Source: Symsagittifera roscoffensis (lineage: Eukaryota; Xenacoelomorpha; Acoela; Convolutidae). Taken from it: 64,000 nt of DNA. Positions 37,361 through 48,826 of the stretch are shown piece after piece. The notes beneath the pieces are model-generated. The model ran no database searches and was not told the DNA's origin. It worked only from the letters and a program-made list of their open reading frames with translations. Position numbers and translations under genes: made by a program. The stretch spans positions 28,337,100 to 28,401,099 of the forward strand of contig NC_087063.1 of assembly GCF_963678635.1 (NCBI RefSeq), in the 5' to 3' direction. How positions within the stretch are numbered: position 1 is the stretch's first letter; each line of letters opens with the position of its first letter.

Positions 37361-38067
37361 TATTGTTCCAGGTACAAGACCGATTGAGACAGATATCTTC
37401 CAAAGGTGATGAGAGCTTACAACAGCACTTAACACTCCACCACCCGAGTTAGTCCACATATGATGTTGACCGGACACGAGAAGTCTTTGCCCTTGATTTT
37501 CTTTTACCCAGAATATGAGGGGAAGAAAACATCACCACAAGTCTACGTAAGGGATGGGATTAGACGTCATCAAGAACTAAACGACTTGTGTAGACGGAAC
37601 ACTCAGCAGGCACAGGCAAGGCAGAGGAAAGGTTCGATAAAAAAAAGCAGCTGGTGCAAAAGCTCACTCGGTAGGAGACTATTTATGGGTATTTCAAAAC
37701 GTTATACCACCGAAAGGATTGAAGAAGCTCCTAAAGAAATGGAGGGTTCCCTTCATGATTACAGAAGTGCACCAGGAGGGACGTTTTTATAGACTGAAAA
37801 CCGACGGGGCCACTCACTACGAAAAAATTAAGCCACACAACCCGTCGACGCAAGACTGGTGTATACCTGCAGGCATGGAGGAAGGGGATTATCTGATGAT
37901 GGACCCTGCCTGTGAGGTCAATGAGAAAGGCACCAGGGGAAAAATGATGGGAATGAGGTCGTAGAGGAAGGATCAAGTCCACCACTGGACCTGGATCCCA
38001 ACGAGGTGATTGAAGCAGATGAAAAACCTTTCCCTACGCAGAAGAGGACTGGCAAGACCCCGAACAA
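37361..38067 (+). pseudogene. pol: Integrase C-terminus with GPY/F module, copy I
   Basis: In shifting frames: S-L-P-L-I-F-F-Y-P-E-Y near 37475, a Gln/Arg-rich helix (R-N-T-Q-Q-A-Q-A-R-Q-R-K), then at 37719-37840 K-L-L-K-K-W-R-V-P-F-M-I-T-E-V and F-Y-R-L-K-T. This fits the GPY/F module found at the C-terminus of Ty3/gypsy integrases (Gly replaced by Val here). No chromodomain is seen. The sequence runs into an acidic stretch and the tail ORF. Confidence 0.75.
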
Positions 38068-39173
38068 ATGGAGTTCCCCGAAAATTTGAAACCAGATCTT
38101 ACGTTTACGATACAGACTCGACAGAGTGACAGGACGAGACTCACGAAGAAATACAATCCTTACGGAGATGACTGCGTAGTGGATAGGAAAGATCTGAAGA
38201 AGATAGTGGAAGAAGTGGTGGGTCTAGAAGAGATAACCGTGTCACAAGACATCGACATAGTCGACAACAGCGACGAGGAGTGGATCGATGACCGGTCTAA
38301 GCCCGAGGTAGAGTTCGACGACGAGCAACAGCAATCTTATGAACAAGACTTGACAAATCTGCGTGTCTTGGAATGGCTGAACGAAATGACGTCGGACCCA
38401 AAGGAGACCAGTGTCACGATTCAAGATGTAGATCGTGAGAGCATGAAATACATAAAAATGGAAAGGAATGATCCTTCCTGGGCTGCCCAGGAAGGGCAAT
38501 TTTTCATTTCTGCGTCCAACCTCGATTTAATATCCGGTATGCGATCGACGGGGACGTCGATGGATATTTTTGTCCGGAGAGTGGGGGTAGGACTTACCCA
38601 CACTGAAAAATTATTAATAAAAAAACTAAGAATAGCAAGAGAGACAGGTGATCTAGAAGCAGAAACAGCCGAGGACCCTAAGAAACCGGACATAGGGAGA
38701 GTGGTTGAGTCTTATTTTAACTTGCTGAATGAATACTCAAGTAGCATAATATTGACAGATAGCGATTTTATTTTTACAAATAGAACATGTGCGATAGCGA
38801 TCACAGCAGACATGAGTTTTAGGACAGCGTTAGCAGCGGAAAAACATAGAATTTCTTTGGAAGCAAAGACCAGGAATAGGAGGCGTAGCAGCATTACCTC
38901 TAGCGGCCTCGCAGATACCGGGAAAGTATTTTTGCTTCTTGGTGACGAGGGCGACGGAGAAGCGGCAAGTGGACCCGGAAAACCTAGTCTTGTCCTTGAC
39001 GAGACTGAGAGACATCCTTGTGGAAAGGGAAGTGAAGGAACTCTCGCTTCCAGTGTACGATCCGAACTGAGGACGACTGCATCCACGGGAGCTGTATGCA
39101 CTGATACACGTAATCTTTTCTGATACTAACATACAAGTATACTTAGATAAGAAATACTTTTTAAGTATAGGCT
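38068..39173 (+). pseudogene. Tail ORF after integrase, copy I, unknown function
   Basis: Open for 351 codons from 38068 to 39123. Starts M-E-F-P-E-N-L-K-P-D with T-R-L-T-K-K-Y-N-P-Y-G, a style seen at the C-terminal ends of gypsy pol proteins, followed by an acidic region and a mixed alpha/beta segment. A frameshift near 38960, shared with copy II, moves the last part to another frame, which continues R-G-R-L-H-P-R-E-L-Y-A-L-I-H-V to the TGA at 39171-39173. There is no signal peptide or transmembrane segment, so it is not an obvious envelope protein. Confidence 0.6.
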
Positions 39174-39548
39174 GAGTTTAGGTTGCTTGCGGGAAGGCGT
39201 CATACTAAATGTGTGTTGTGTGTGATATGTGTGTTGTGTTATGTTATGTTATGTGTTATGTTGTTAGGACTCTGGTTAAGAAAGAAGTATTGACCATGAA
39301 TAACCGAATGACGATCTTAGGAATAGATCCAAAGTTTGGACTGTCCATTCTTAGGTCGAATTCCAAACATTTAGCGACAATTCCAAAAGTGTTTTTATCT
39401 GTTTGTTTTAAATAAATTTTAATATAAAATTAGAGTAATAATGACAAATGTGATGTTCGTGACCTCTTTACTAGATCCTGATTGATCGTTTAATTATTCA
39501 CATGATTTCAATTGATCAAACTGATAATAGAATCGAATCTAAAAGAAG
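39174..39548 (+). other. Spacer between pol and the SGNH ORF, copy I
   Basis: Non-coding, with a TGTGTTATGTTATG-type simple repeat at about 39210-39265. The equivalent spacer in copy II (46744-47139) is conserved in layout. It could hold a promoter, splice site or internal entry site for the downstream ORF, but nothing in the sequence proves this. Confidence 0.5.
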
Positions 39549-40943
39549 TTGGACAACTTCGATTTGAACGAATGCATGGACCTGGCAGAGGCGTACGTAG
39601 GACCAATGAAAGATGCGATCTATCGTGGGCTGATGGATCGAGACTTCGCTCTGGAGGACCCAGTGGTATTCATGTTGCTGGCCGCCTTAATAAACATCTT
39701 GGGGCATGATAACCGTGAGGACCGCCCCACGGAAGTCTTAATGATGGCAGCATATGGAGAGAGAGGAATACTAGACCGCCCAAACATGAGGGTAATGAGT
39801 TGGAGAAACGGGCTCTCTCAGGAAGTGACTTGGCGAACAAGCCTGGATTGGGAATTTCCAGGACCTACCAGCCAGGTGAGATGCCTCTGCCAACCAAGCC
39901 TAGGCCTGGTCTGAGAAGAATGCATCAGGAGATGAAGAGCGAGGCTGCCTCGTCTAGTTCACAACTGAGAGCAGCTGTGCCACCAAAAAGGGCGAGAGTA
40001 GAAGAAGAAGTTCAGACCAACGAAACCGTGCAAGATCTTAACGGAACGATGGAAGAACTGGAGAAGACCAGAAGGGAGCTGGACGAAATGACCAAAACCA
40101 TGCTCAGTACGTAAGAAGACAAAGACATATGGAAAAGACTGTTTGAAGATTGCAAGGGCAAAGAGATAGAGCGCTTGATACGAGAGTACAAAGAGCGATC
40201 GGAGCGGCTGGCGTTGGTGACAGCCATAGAAAGAGCGATACCTACAAGGAATTTTCCTCGTGGGCAGTCCCCGATGGAAATTTCGACGCCTGGCGAGTTG
40301 AGTCAAACGACGGAGACGCGACTACAGCCACAACTGGTCAAGTGACAATCCCGGACCCAAGTGACAACCTAGGTGACCCAGTCGTGAAGCAAACAATGAA
40401 AAAATTGATAGAAACAGCTAAACGATTGCTCGCTAATAGGAATGTGCCAGGTTCCGGGGTGATAGCACCCTATGAAACAATTGATGATGCGTGCAGACGA
40501 CTCTCCCAAGAGACGATGACGAGAACGGTAGTTAGTGATACAGCGTTACCAACAAGGAGCTCTAAGGTCCCAGACAGGAAGATACGAGAAATGCCGATGA
40601 AGAAAATGTCCCGAGTGATTGACGTGCAGAAGAACAACCAGGTGAAGAATAACTTCACAGGAGTTCCGGACACGGATCTGCGAGCCTGCTTCAATCGATC
40701 GACTTGGAGCCCAGCAGTAAACCTGCAGCAACCGCCACTTGGGACATCACATCTGATACTGGGTGACAGCTTGGTGAGAGTACTTCAGAACTTGAGGACT
40801 TCCTGGATCACTACGGTGATGGCCTTTGGAGATGCAACGATAGCCCAGCTATTTCGGATGGTGGAGCTGATGAACTCAGGGAGGATCCCTAATATAAGTA
40901 TCCTAATCGGGACGAACAATGTATCTAGAGGCTCAGATGAGGA
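39549..40943 (+). pseudogene. SGNH (GDSL) hydrolase-like ORF, copy I, 3'-truncated
   Basis: A helical N-terminal region opens at 39549 (first ATG 39576, M-D-L-A-E-A-Y-V-G), followed by a Ser/Pro-rich part and a coiled coil (E-L-E-K-T-R-R-E-L-D-E-M). After a frame change the region 40740-40930 carries SGNH blocks in order: H-L-I-L-G-D-S-L-V (block I, nucleophile Ser present), V-M-A-F-G-D-A-T-I (block II region) and I-L-I-G-T-N-N-V (block III, GTND with Asp changed to Asn). The block V half is lost because the frame jumps at 40944 into gag. This family hydrolyses ester bonds. Similar domains are known in CR1-type LINE ORF1 and have been reported in rotifer retroelements. Confidence 0.75.
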
Positions 40944-41850
40944 AGAGGTCGATCATGGAGATTTCATGAGAGGAATATTTGCGAAATTCGGCCCAAGTTG
41001 TTTCTTTTGTAATTTGGAAGGTCATTTTAAATCGGATTGTCCACAATTCTGGGATGCTGTAGCAGACATCAAGCATCCAAGGCATGAGGAAGTTTGATTG
41101 AGCGTGAAAGCCAGCAAGGTTTGCCTGTTGAGTGAAGCGGAGGCACGCAGAAAGGATAAACCGCAAGAGCTGGCAACGAAGATGATGCAGGCAGTAACAG
41201 AAAAGATATGTGATTCGGAACCGATGACTGCGGCAGATGACCTCAAGATCGACTATAGGGCAGCAGCGAGGGATGCTCTAAACAGAGTCCAGCAGGAGTT
41301 GGTGACGAAGGAGATCGAACAAAAGGTGAAGCTCGAACTAGAGAATGAGAAAATTCAGGAAAAGATAAACGCCTTCGAGGCATCAGATGTTGAAGAAACG
41401 AAAGCACCAACAACCAGTTTGAGCATGAAACAAAATGTGATCTCTGGACAGACGTTCGGAATGGTGCCACAAGGAAACAAAATACAGTCAATAATTTCAG
41501 TTGCGGGACATCAGGTGATCAGAAACCTAAGTGAACCCTCAGAGTTCACTATGATAGATTTAGACACATATGCAGATTATCTGAGACAGGTAGAGCCACG
41601 CACTGAGTCGAGGGCTGTACCAGCGCTGTTGACAACGGGTTGCCCTCGAACGAAGAAACTCCACGGGCGCTACGTGGAAGTCTATGGACCATATCAAGTG
41701 ATGTTGAACTTTGACGCGATAAGTATCTACACTGGGACCTACGTCACAACAGATAGTGACCAAATGGGGCAAATCTATTTGGGTCAGGGAGAACTTAAGG
41801 TCCGTAGAATCGGCCATGATACCATGATCGGCAAGATGCAGTACACATAG
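40944..41850 (+). pseudogene. gag: gag C-terminus and gag-pro linker, copy II
   Basis: Starts abruptly inside the second zinc knuckle region (G-D-F-M-R-G-I-F-A-K-F-G then C-F-F-C-N-L-E-G-H-F-K-S-D-C). The junction with the SGNH ORF shares AGAGG with gag at 32221. A TGA at 41095-41097 is private to this copy, while copy I's TAG is absent. The linker frame 41098-41850 is open for 250 codons and ends at TAG 41848. Confidence 0.85.
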
Positions 41851-41864
41851 GGTACAAGGCAGAT

Positions 41865-42279
41865 GTGACTGCACATCTGCTAGACACCAATGGGAAGAAA
41901 CTTGGAGTGACAGTACTACCGGATACAGGAGCAGTGGTAAGCCTGATGCCAATAAAGACTTGGGAAAGAATGGGCTTTAAGAGGGAAGATCTACCTGGTC
42001 GGAAGGACACCAATAATGGTCCTTCACATGGGAGGACGCGATCTTTGGATGAGCTTCCTGTTGGTTGAAAATTTAGACGACTAATAGAATATAGAATAAT
42101 AACAGATCAAAACTAGATAGAAAGGTAACACTAGAGCCGGGACAAGCTGTAATAGCAATTTTTAGGATGAGAAATTTAAACTTGCTAAGCGATAGTAAAC
42201 AGGTTTGTTTGGTACCGAACCCAAATAGTCAAAGCTCGGTGATTTTAGGCCGGAGCTTTTCAGTAACACAAAACGGGCT
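41865..42279 (+). pseudogene. pro: Aspartic protease remnant, copy II
   Basis: V-T-V-L-P-D-T-G-A-V-V-S-L-M-P retains the DTG(A) site, with Pro in place of the preceding Leu. A deletion after 41990 removes the following strand region, including the R-D-F block kept in copy I. The stop codons in the 42105-42125 region (AAACTAGATAG) match copy I. Confidence 0.8.
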
Positions 42280-43309
42280 GTGTGCCAGTGTGTTGTTGAA
42301 TACACTGGACAACACGGTTACGATCCAGCGTGGAAAGAAATTGGTTCCACTTTGCCGATGAAAACCGACTATGAGGAGACACAAAACTTGAAGAGATATA
42401 AGAAGAAAGACTGCCCGAATCATGCTGATAAGGATAAAACTTTAAAGAGAATTGATGAATTTAAATCTATAAACAAACTGTTTTCAATGAGATCCGAAAT
42501 GGATGATGGCTTGTCGAGCTGCTCGAACTTTCCGCAACGCCCCTCGTCATATGAACTAGAATCCGACAAACCGGTTTTGCTCGAGATAGAACACTTGAGA
42601 GGGAAAATAGGTGAGGGAGATTTTGAATCATTAAGGGCGGTTTTAAATCGGAATGCGGACGTATTTTCAAAACATAAGGCGGACATAGGTTGCTGCAACT
42701 TCGTCGAACTCTAAATAGAATTAGAGGAAGGCACCATTCCTCATAGGGAAGGCGCAAGGCGAATGACGCCTCATAAATCGGAAGCGTGCCGAGCGGAAAT
42801 AGAAATGATGCTCGAATTAGACATGATAGAATCCTCGAAATTGCCTTGGGCTTGCGGGGTAATCATGGCCAAGAAGAAGGGGGCAGCTTAGGTTCTGTTG
42901 CGACTTTCGTTACCTGAACGCAGTGACAATAAAAGATGCGTACCCGATACCGCGAATAGACGAGAGCCTCTCGAAACTTGGTGACACCAATTTTTTCACC
43001 ACACTGGACTTGGGTTCTGCCTTCTGACAGGTCCCTCTGCGGAAGAAGGACAGAGAAAAGACCGGATTCGCATGTGAATTGGGGTTGTACCAGTAGAAGA
43101 GGATGCCCTTTGGCTTGTGCAACGCCAAGGCCTCTTTTCAAAGACTGATGGCTCAGGCTTTGACCAGAGTGACGAAGAAGTAAGGGAACCTTGTGATGTG
43201 TTACGTGGATGACGTGGTCATAGCAACACCCACCTTGGAAGATCACATTGAGCTTCCTAGGGTTTGCCAATTATTACCGTGAGTTCATAAAAAAGGATAT
43301 GCAGACAAG
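42280..43309 (+). pseudogene. pol: Reverse transcriptase remnant, copy II
   Basis: Nearly identical to copy I over 42130-43240 (only a few differences in the first 760 bases). It shares the GCTTAG shift (42890), the TGA at a Trp position (about 43026) and the TAA (about 43181), and adds private stops at 42712-42714 and about 43094. Y-V-D-D is at 43202-43213. A deletion of about 196 bp then joins C-A-C-A-T-T-G-A to the L-G-F-A-N-Y-Y-R region, removing the thumb. Confidence 0.9.
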
Positions 43310-44014
43310 GTGTATCCCATGCAGAAACTGATGCGCAACAAAGGAAAGAAGTTCGAGTGGAACGGAGAAGCTCAAGCTGCCTTCGAGAACATAAAGCGGG
43401 AACTGTGCGAAGCGCTAGTGCTAGGCATGCCTACAGAGAAGGGCATGTATGTTCTTGACATAGACGCATCAGTAGTAGCCATCTCAGGAATATTGCATTA
43501 GGAATGGAATGGAAGAACAGTTCTCCGTCCCATTGCTCATGGCTGTAAGGTGTTGAGTGACACTGAAATGAAGTATGGTGCACCAAAGGCAGAAATATTT
43601 GCAGTGGTCACATTCGTGGAGAAGTACCGCGCATACTTAGGCAGCGCTCCCTTTGAGTTACGCGTGGACAATAGAGCGTTATCCTGGTTGAAGATGTACT
43701 CGATGGACCAGAGTTATTTTGGTCGGTGGATAATCAGATTAGACGGCTGCCATATGATAATCGAGCACAGGTTGCGTGACAAACACCAGAATGCTGACAG
43801 CCTCAGCAAGAAGACTGCATTTTATGAAAGACTAAAACAGAAACAAGCCAATCAGGCAGAAATTAAGAAAGGGCTCTCGTTTCAGAATAAAGAAACCTAT
43901 GAGGCGCTTCCCTTGACGAGATGGTTGGACAAATCTGGACATCCGATTCCGGGACACATCGAGTTACCGGTGGAGAAAGCAGCGAAAATAAAGATCGTTT
44001 AAAAGAAATACCCG
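43310..44014 (+). pseudogene. pol: RNase H domain, copy II
   Basis: Same blocks as copy I: Y-V-L-D-I-D-A-S, the shared TAG at about 43499, V-D-N-R-A-L-S-W-L and D-K-H-Q-N-A-D-S-L-S. The glutamate region reads P-K-A-E-I-F-A-V here, restoring the Glu that is Lys in copy I. Confidence 0.88.
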
Positions 44015-44949
44015 GTGCCTTTGGATCTGTTGCTACGTTCAAACCTGGTCCAACGGGAACTCTCTCGTTTGAACACAAACAGCCTCTCACTCTCATTGCT
44101 GGACAAAACGGCGCAGGTAACTCCGCAAGTGATGCGGATGCTGGGTGAATTGTTGGAGAGAGAAGTGACTAGAGATGACCCCGAGTGGGCAGCAGCCATG
44201 GCATCGCTAACAGTCAGTGAGAAAGTAAAGTTTATGCCATCAAGACGTCAACACAAAGCAAATGAAAGGGATTGTAGGACTATAGTTCAGCAACTAGTGT
44301 CCTCGATACCCCAAATCGTTTTGACAAGCACATCATACAAACGGAAAGAACAGGTGAAAGCGACACGAAAGAAAACCGTCACCTTTGAGGATCAGGATCA
44401 GAAAGACGAAGAGGTTGAACAAAACCTAGGGCAAGAAAGTTTGTCCGGGGAGAAGGTTGTTGATGAACACAGGCGAAATTATCAACAAGACCCCGGACAA
44501 GAAAATTTGTCCGGGGAGTCAAGTGTGGAAGAGAATGTTCAAGGTGAGAAACAAGGGAGGATAAAATTTTGTCCGGGGAGTTCAGATGGATTAGCAGAGC
44601 ACATACAACTGATCCCGAAGAAGAAACATGCTCAAGGACAGATTCTTCCGTTGATGACAACCGAAGAATTTGGGAACTGACACTTACTCAGACAAAAACT
44701 CGAGCACAGGATCGGCATTTTCAGAGATAGCGATCCACACGTTGTTAGTGGAGACTCGCGCAAGAGACCTGGACAGAAAGTTACATCAAGACCCTGACAG
44801 TGATCATTACCTGCTACGTAGCGAAACAGTCTTTGACAATGCAGCGGATGAATTAGAAACAATAGCGGTATCGAAACGATCGATGAGTTTGTTGCCGCAG
44901 AAAGAAGTGGTCAGGATTGATCTTCAACCCTTCAGACAAAATTTAGTGC
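44015..44949 (+). pseudogene. RNase H-integrase linker, copy II
   Basis: Open for 221 codons (44015-44680) and then in a shifted frame (44670-44966). Shows what copy I looked like before its frameshifts: an acidic, probably disordered linker with three GQE-S/N-LSGE-like repeats that correspond to the TTTGTCCGGGGAG words in the DNA. No domain recognised. Confidence 0.65.
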
Positions 44950-45655
44950 GTGAAGATGGAAGATGACACGCACCAGCCAGATGAAACGAATAGTCATTTG
45001 AGGGTCATGAAGACGTACTTGAAGGCAAGATACAGACTCTCAGACCTATTAAGAGCACAAGGAATTGACCGCATGACTAGTAACTTGAAAAGCTGGATCG
45101 AAAACGGAACACCAGACAAAGGTGACCTGGAGGAAGACAGTTACTGTATTCTGAGACAGAACTTTATGCAGAAAGAGAGGAGGTTATATCTTAACAAGGA
45201 CGGGATCGTGTAGACGGACCACTCAGCAGGCACAGGCAAGGCAGAGGAAAGGTTCGATAAAAAAGCAGCTGGTGCACAAGCTTACGCGGTAGGAGACTAC
45301 GTATGGGTATTTCAAAACGTTATACCACCGAAAGGAACGAAGAAGCTCCTAAAGAAAAGGAGTGCACCAGGAGGGACGTTTTTATAGAATGAGTACCGAC
45401 CGGGCCGCTCACTACGAAAACATTAAGCCACACAACCCGTCGACGCAAGACTGGTGTATACCTGCAGGCAGGGGATTATCTGATGATGGACCCTGCCTGT
45501 GAGGTCAATGAGAAAGGCACCAGGGGAAAGAATGATGGGAATGAGGTCGTAGAGGAAGGATCAAGTCCACCACTGGACCTGGATCCCAACGAGGTGATTG
45601 AAGCAGATGAAAAACCTTACCCTACGCAGAAGAGGACTGACAAGACCACAAACAA
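44950..45655 (+). pseudogene. pol: Integrase remnant with catalytic core deleted, copy II
   Basis: Begins like copy I (36486 onward) up to D-G-I-V at about 45210, then jumps to the Gln/Arg-rich region equivalent to copy I 37592. About 845 bp with the zinc finger and DDE core are missing. The junction shares GTG. The GPY/F region that follows is also shortened. This copy could never have made integrase. Confidence 0.85.
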
Positions 45656-46743
45656 ATGGAGTTCCCTAAGAATTTGGAACCAGATCATCCGTTTACGATA
45701 CAGACTCGACAGAGTGACAGGACGAGACTCACGAAGAAATACAATACTTACGGAGATGACTTTGTAGTGGATAGGAAAGATCTGAAGGAGATAGTGGAAG
45801 GAGTGGTGGGTCTAGAAGAGATAACTGTGTCACAAGACATCGACATAGTCGACAACCGCGACGAGGAGTGGATCGATGACCAGTCTAAGCCCGAGGTAAA
45901 ATTCGACGACGAGCAACAGCAATCTTATGAACAAGACTTGACAAATCTGCGAGTCTTGGAATGGCTGAACGAAAGGAAACAGTGTCACGATTCAAGATGT
46001 AGATCGTGAGAGCATGAAATACATAAAAACGGAAAGGAATTATCCGTGCTGGGCTGCCCAGGAAGGGCAACTTTTCAATTCTGTGTCCAACCTCGATTTA
46101 ATATCCGGTATGCGATCGACGGGGACGTCGATGGATATTTTTGTCCGAAGAGTGGGGGTAGGACTTACCCACACTGAAAAAATATTAATAAAAAAACTAA
46201 GAATAGCAAGAGAGACAGGTGATCTAGAAGCAGAAACAGCCGAGGACCCTAAGAAACCGGATATAGGGAGAGTGGTTGAGTCTTATTTTAACTTGCGGAA
46301 TGAATACTCAAGTAGCATAATATTGACAGATAGCGATTTTATACTTACAAATAGAACATGTGCGATAGCGATCACAGCGGACATGAGTTTTATGACAGCG
46401 TTAGCAGCGGAAAAACATAGAATTTCTTCGGAAGAAAAGACCAAGAATCGGAGGCGTAGCAGCCTTGCCTCTACCGGCCTCGCAGATAGCGGGAAAGTAT
46501 TTGTGCTTCTTGGTGACGAGGGAGACGGAGAAGCGGCAAGTGGACCCGGAAAACCTAGTCTTGTCCTTGACGAGACGGAGAGACTTCCTTGTGGAAAGGG
46601 AAGTGAAGGAACTCTCGCTTCCAGTGTACGATCCGAACCGAGGACGACTGCATCCACGGGAGTTGTATGCACTGATACACGTAATCTTTTCTGATACTAA
46701 CATACAAGTATACTTAGATAAGAAATATTATTTAAGTATAGGC
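45656..46743 (+). pseudogene. Tail ORF after integrase, copy II
   Basis: Aligns with copy I 38068-39173. It is split into frames 45656-46009 and 46014-46694 by a short deletion near 45973, and the C-terminal part again lies in another frame (46465-46746, ending K-K-Y-Y-L-S-I-G). It shares the frameshift in the A-A-S-G-P-G-K region with copy I. Confidence 0.65.
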
Positions 46744-47139
46744 TGAGCTTAGGTTGCTTGCAGGAAGGCGTCATACTAAATGTGTGTTGTGTGTGGTATG
46801 TGTGTTGTGTTATGTTATGTTATGTGTTGTGTTGTTAAGACTCTGGGTAAGAAGGGAGTATTGACCATGAATAACCGAAAGACGATCTTAGGAATAGATC
46901 CAAAGTTTGGACTGTCCATTCTTAGGTCGAATTCCAAACAATTAGCAATAAATTGATTTTAATAAATTTTAGGATCAAAATGTTTTTATCTGTTCAATTT
47001 AAATAAGTTTTAATATAAAGTTAGAGTAATAATGACAAATGTGATATTCGTGACCTCTTTTCTAGATCCTTATTGATCTTTTAATTATTCACCTGATTTC
47101 AATTGATCAAACTGATAATAGAATCGAATCTAAAAGAAC
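46744..47139 (+). other. Spacer between pol and the SGNH ORF, copy II
   Basis: Conserved counterpart of 39174-39548, including the TGTGTTATGTTATG-type repeat and the ATGAATAACCG-containing stretch. Non-coding as far as can be seen. Confidence 0.5.
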
Positions 47140-48826
47140 TTGGACAACTTCGATTTGAACGAATACATGGACCTGGCAGAGGCGTTTGTAGGACCAATGA
47201 AAGATGCGATCTATCGTCGGCTGATGGATCGAGACTTCGCTCTGCAGGACCCAGAGGTAGTCATGTTGCTGGCCGCCTTAATAAACATCTTGGGGCATGA
47301 TAACCGTGAGGACCGCCCCACGGAAGTCTTAATGATGGCAGCATATGGAGAGAAAGGAGTACTAGACCGCCCAAACATGAGGGTAATGAGGTGGAGAAAC
47401 GGGGATCTCTCAGGAAGTGACTTGGCGAACGAGCCTGGATTAGGAATTTCCAGGACTTACCAGCCAGGTGAGATGCCTCTGCCAACCAAGCCTAGGCCTG
47501 GTCTGAGAAGAATGCATCAGGAGATGAAGAGCGCGGCTGCCTCGTCTAGTGCACAACTGAGACCAGCTGTGCCACCAAAAAGGGTGAGAGTACTAGAACT
47601 GGAGAAGACCATAAGGGAGCTGGACGAAATGACTAAAACGATGAGACGATGACGAGAACGGGAGTTAGTGATACAGCGTTACCAACAAGGGGCTCTAAGG
47701 TCCGAGACAAGAAGATACGAGAAATGCCGATGAAGAAAAAGTCCCGAGTGATTGACGTGCAGAAGAAAAACCAGGTGAAGAATAACTTCACAGGAGTTCC
47801 GGTCACGGATCTGCGAGCCTGCTTCAATCGATCGATTTGGAGCCCAGCAGTAAACCTGCAGAAACCGCCACTTGGGACATCACATCTGATACTGGGTGAA
47901 AGCTTGGTGAGAGTACTCCAGAACTTGAGGACTTCCTGGATCACTACGGTGATGGCCTTTGGAGGTGCAACGATAGCCCAGCTATTTCGGATGGTGGAGC
48001 TGATGAACTCAGGGAGGATCCCTAACATAAGTATCCTAATCGGGACGAACAATGTATCTAGAGGCTCAGATGAGGAAGAGGCACAATAGGAAGCGATGAT
48101 AGTGTGCCTATTCACTACTCTCTGGCACTACTACTGACCGTCTGCACCGTACCCATGAGCACGAAAACGTTGACATCGACAGGATGGAGGCATAATGAAG
48201 GAGTCATCAGGTGGAACAATATACTGAGAAATCTAGCGAGTCGGAATGCTGGACGGATGATCCTTATGGGCATTGAACACAAGCTGAGAGCTATGGATCA
48301 GGCCAGACTAAACACCGATGGGATCCAGTTTGATGGCATCGAAGGACAAGCCTGGTTGAACCGAGTATTCCAGGAACGACTGGGTGAAATGGAAGTCGAG
48401 CTCTTCAACATGGGAGTACTAACGAAGGAAGAAACCACGAACGAGCTGGCAATTTCATTTTTTGTTCCCCCCAACCTAGAAACACGTCTCGGAACGGTCC
48501 CAGCCGTGACTTACAGTCCGCAAAGCTCTAGCGAGCCAGGGCAAAAGACAGATGTACAAGATCGCTTGGGAGAAGCGCCAATAAGAAGAACCATTCATCC
48601 TAGACAAAATTTAGGACCTGTCAATATGACCGCGGAGACGAAAAGCACATCGAGATCAGAGACAAGATCAGAGCCGACGAATACCAGCCGAGAGGAGCGA
48701 CGACCAGACGGGAGCTCTATGATGTGGTCGCGGCCCATAACTTCTCCCTGGCATATATACAAACAGGACCTGATGAAATTGAACCATCAGACTGTAAGGT
48801 TTAGAGCAGATGCCCTGAGGATGTGA
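47140..48826 (+). pseudogene. SGNH (GDSL) hydrolase-like ORF, copy II, full extent
   Basis: The N-terminal region is open for 170 codons (47140-47652), with a deletion of about 420 bp relative to copy I. The SGNH part is in 47649-48089: L-I-L-G-E-S-L-V (block I, Asp changed to Glu, Ser kept) and I-G-T-N-N-V (block III, GTND in the family). After a TAG and a frameshift, 48104-48826 continues with V-P-M-S-T-K, W-N-N-I-L-R-N-L and, at about 48310, N-T-D-G-I-Q-F-D at the block V position, where the family has D-x-x-H. The His is Gln here. A disordered Pro/Ser/Arg-rich tail follows. The changed catalytic residues suggest decay or a dead enzyme. Confidence 0.72.
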
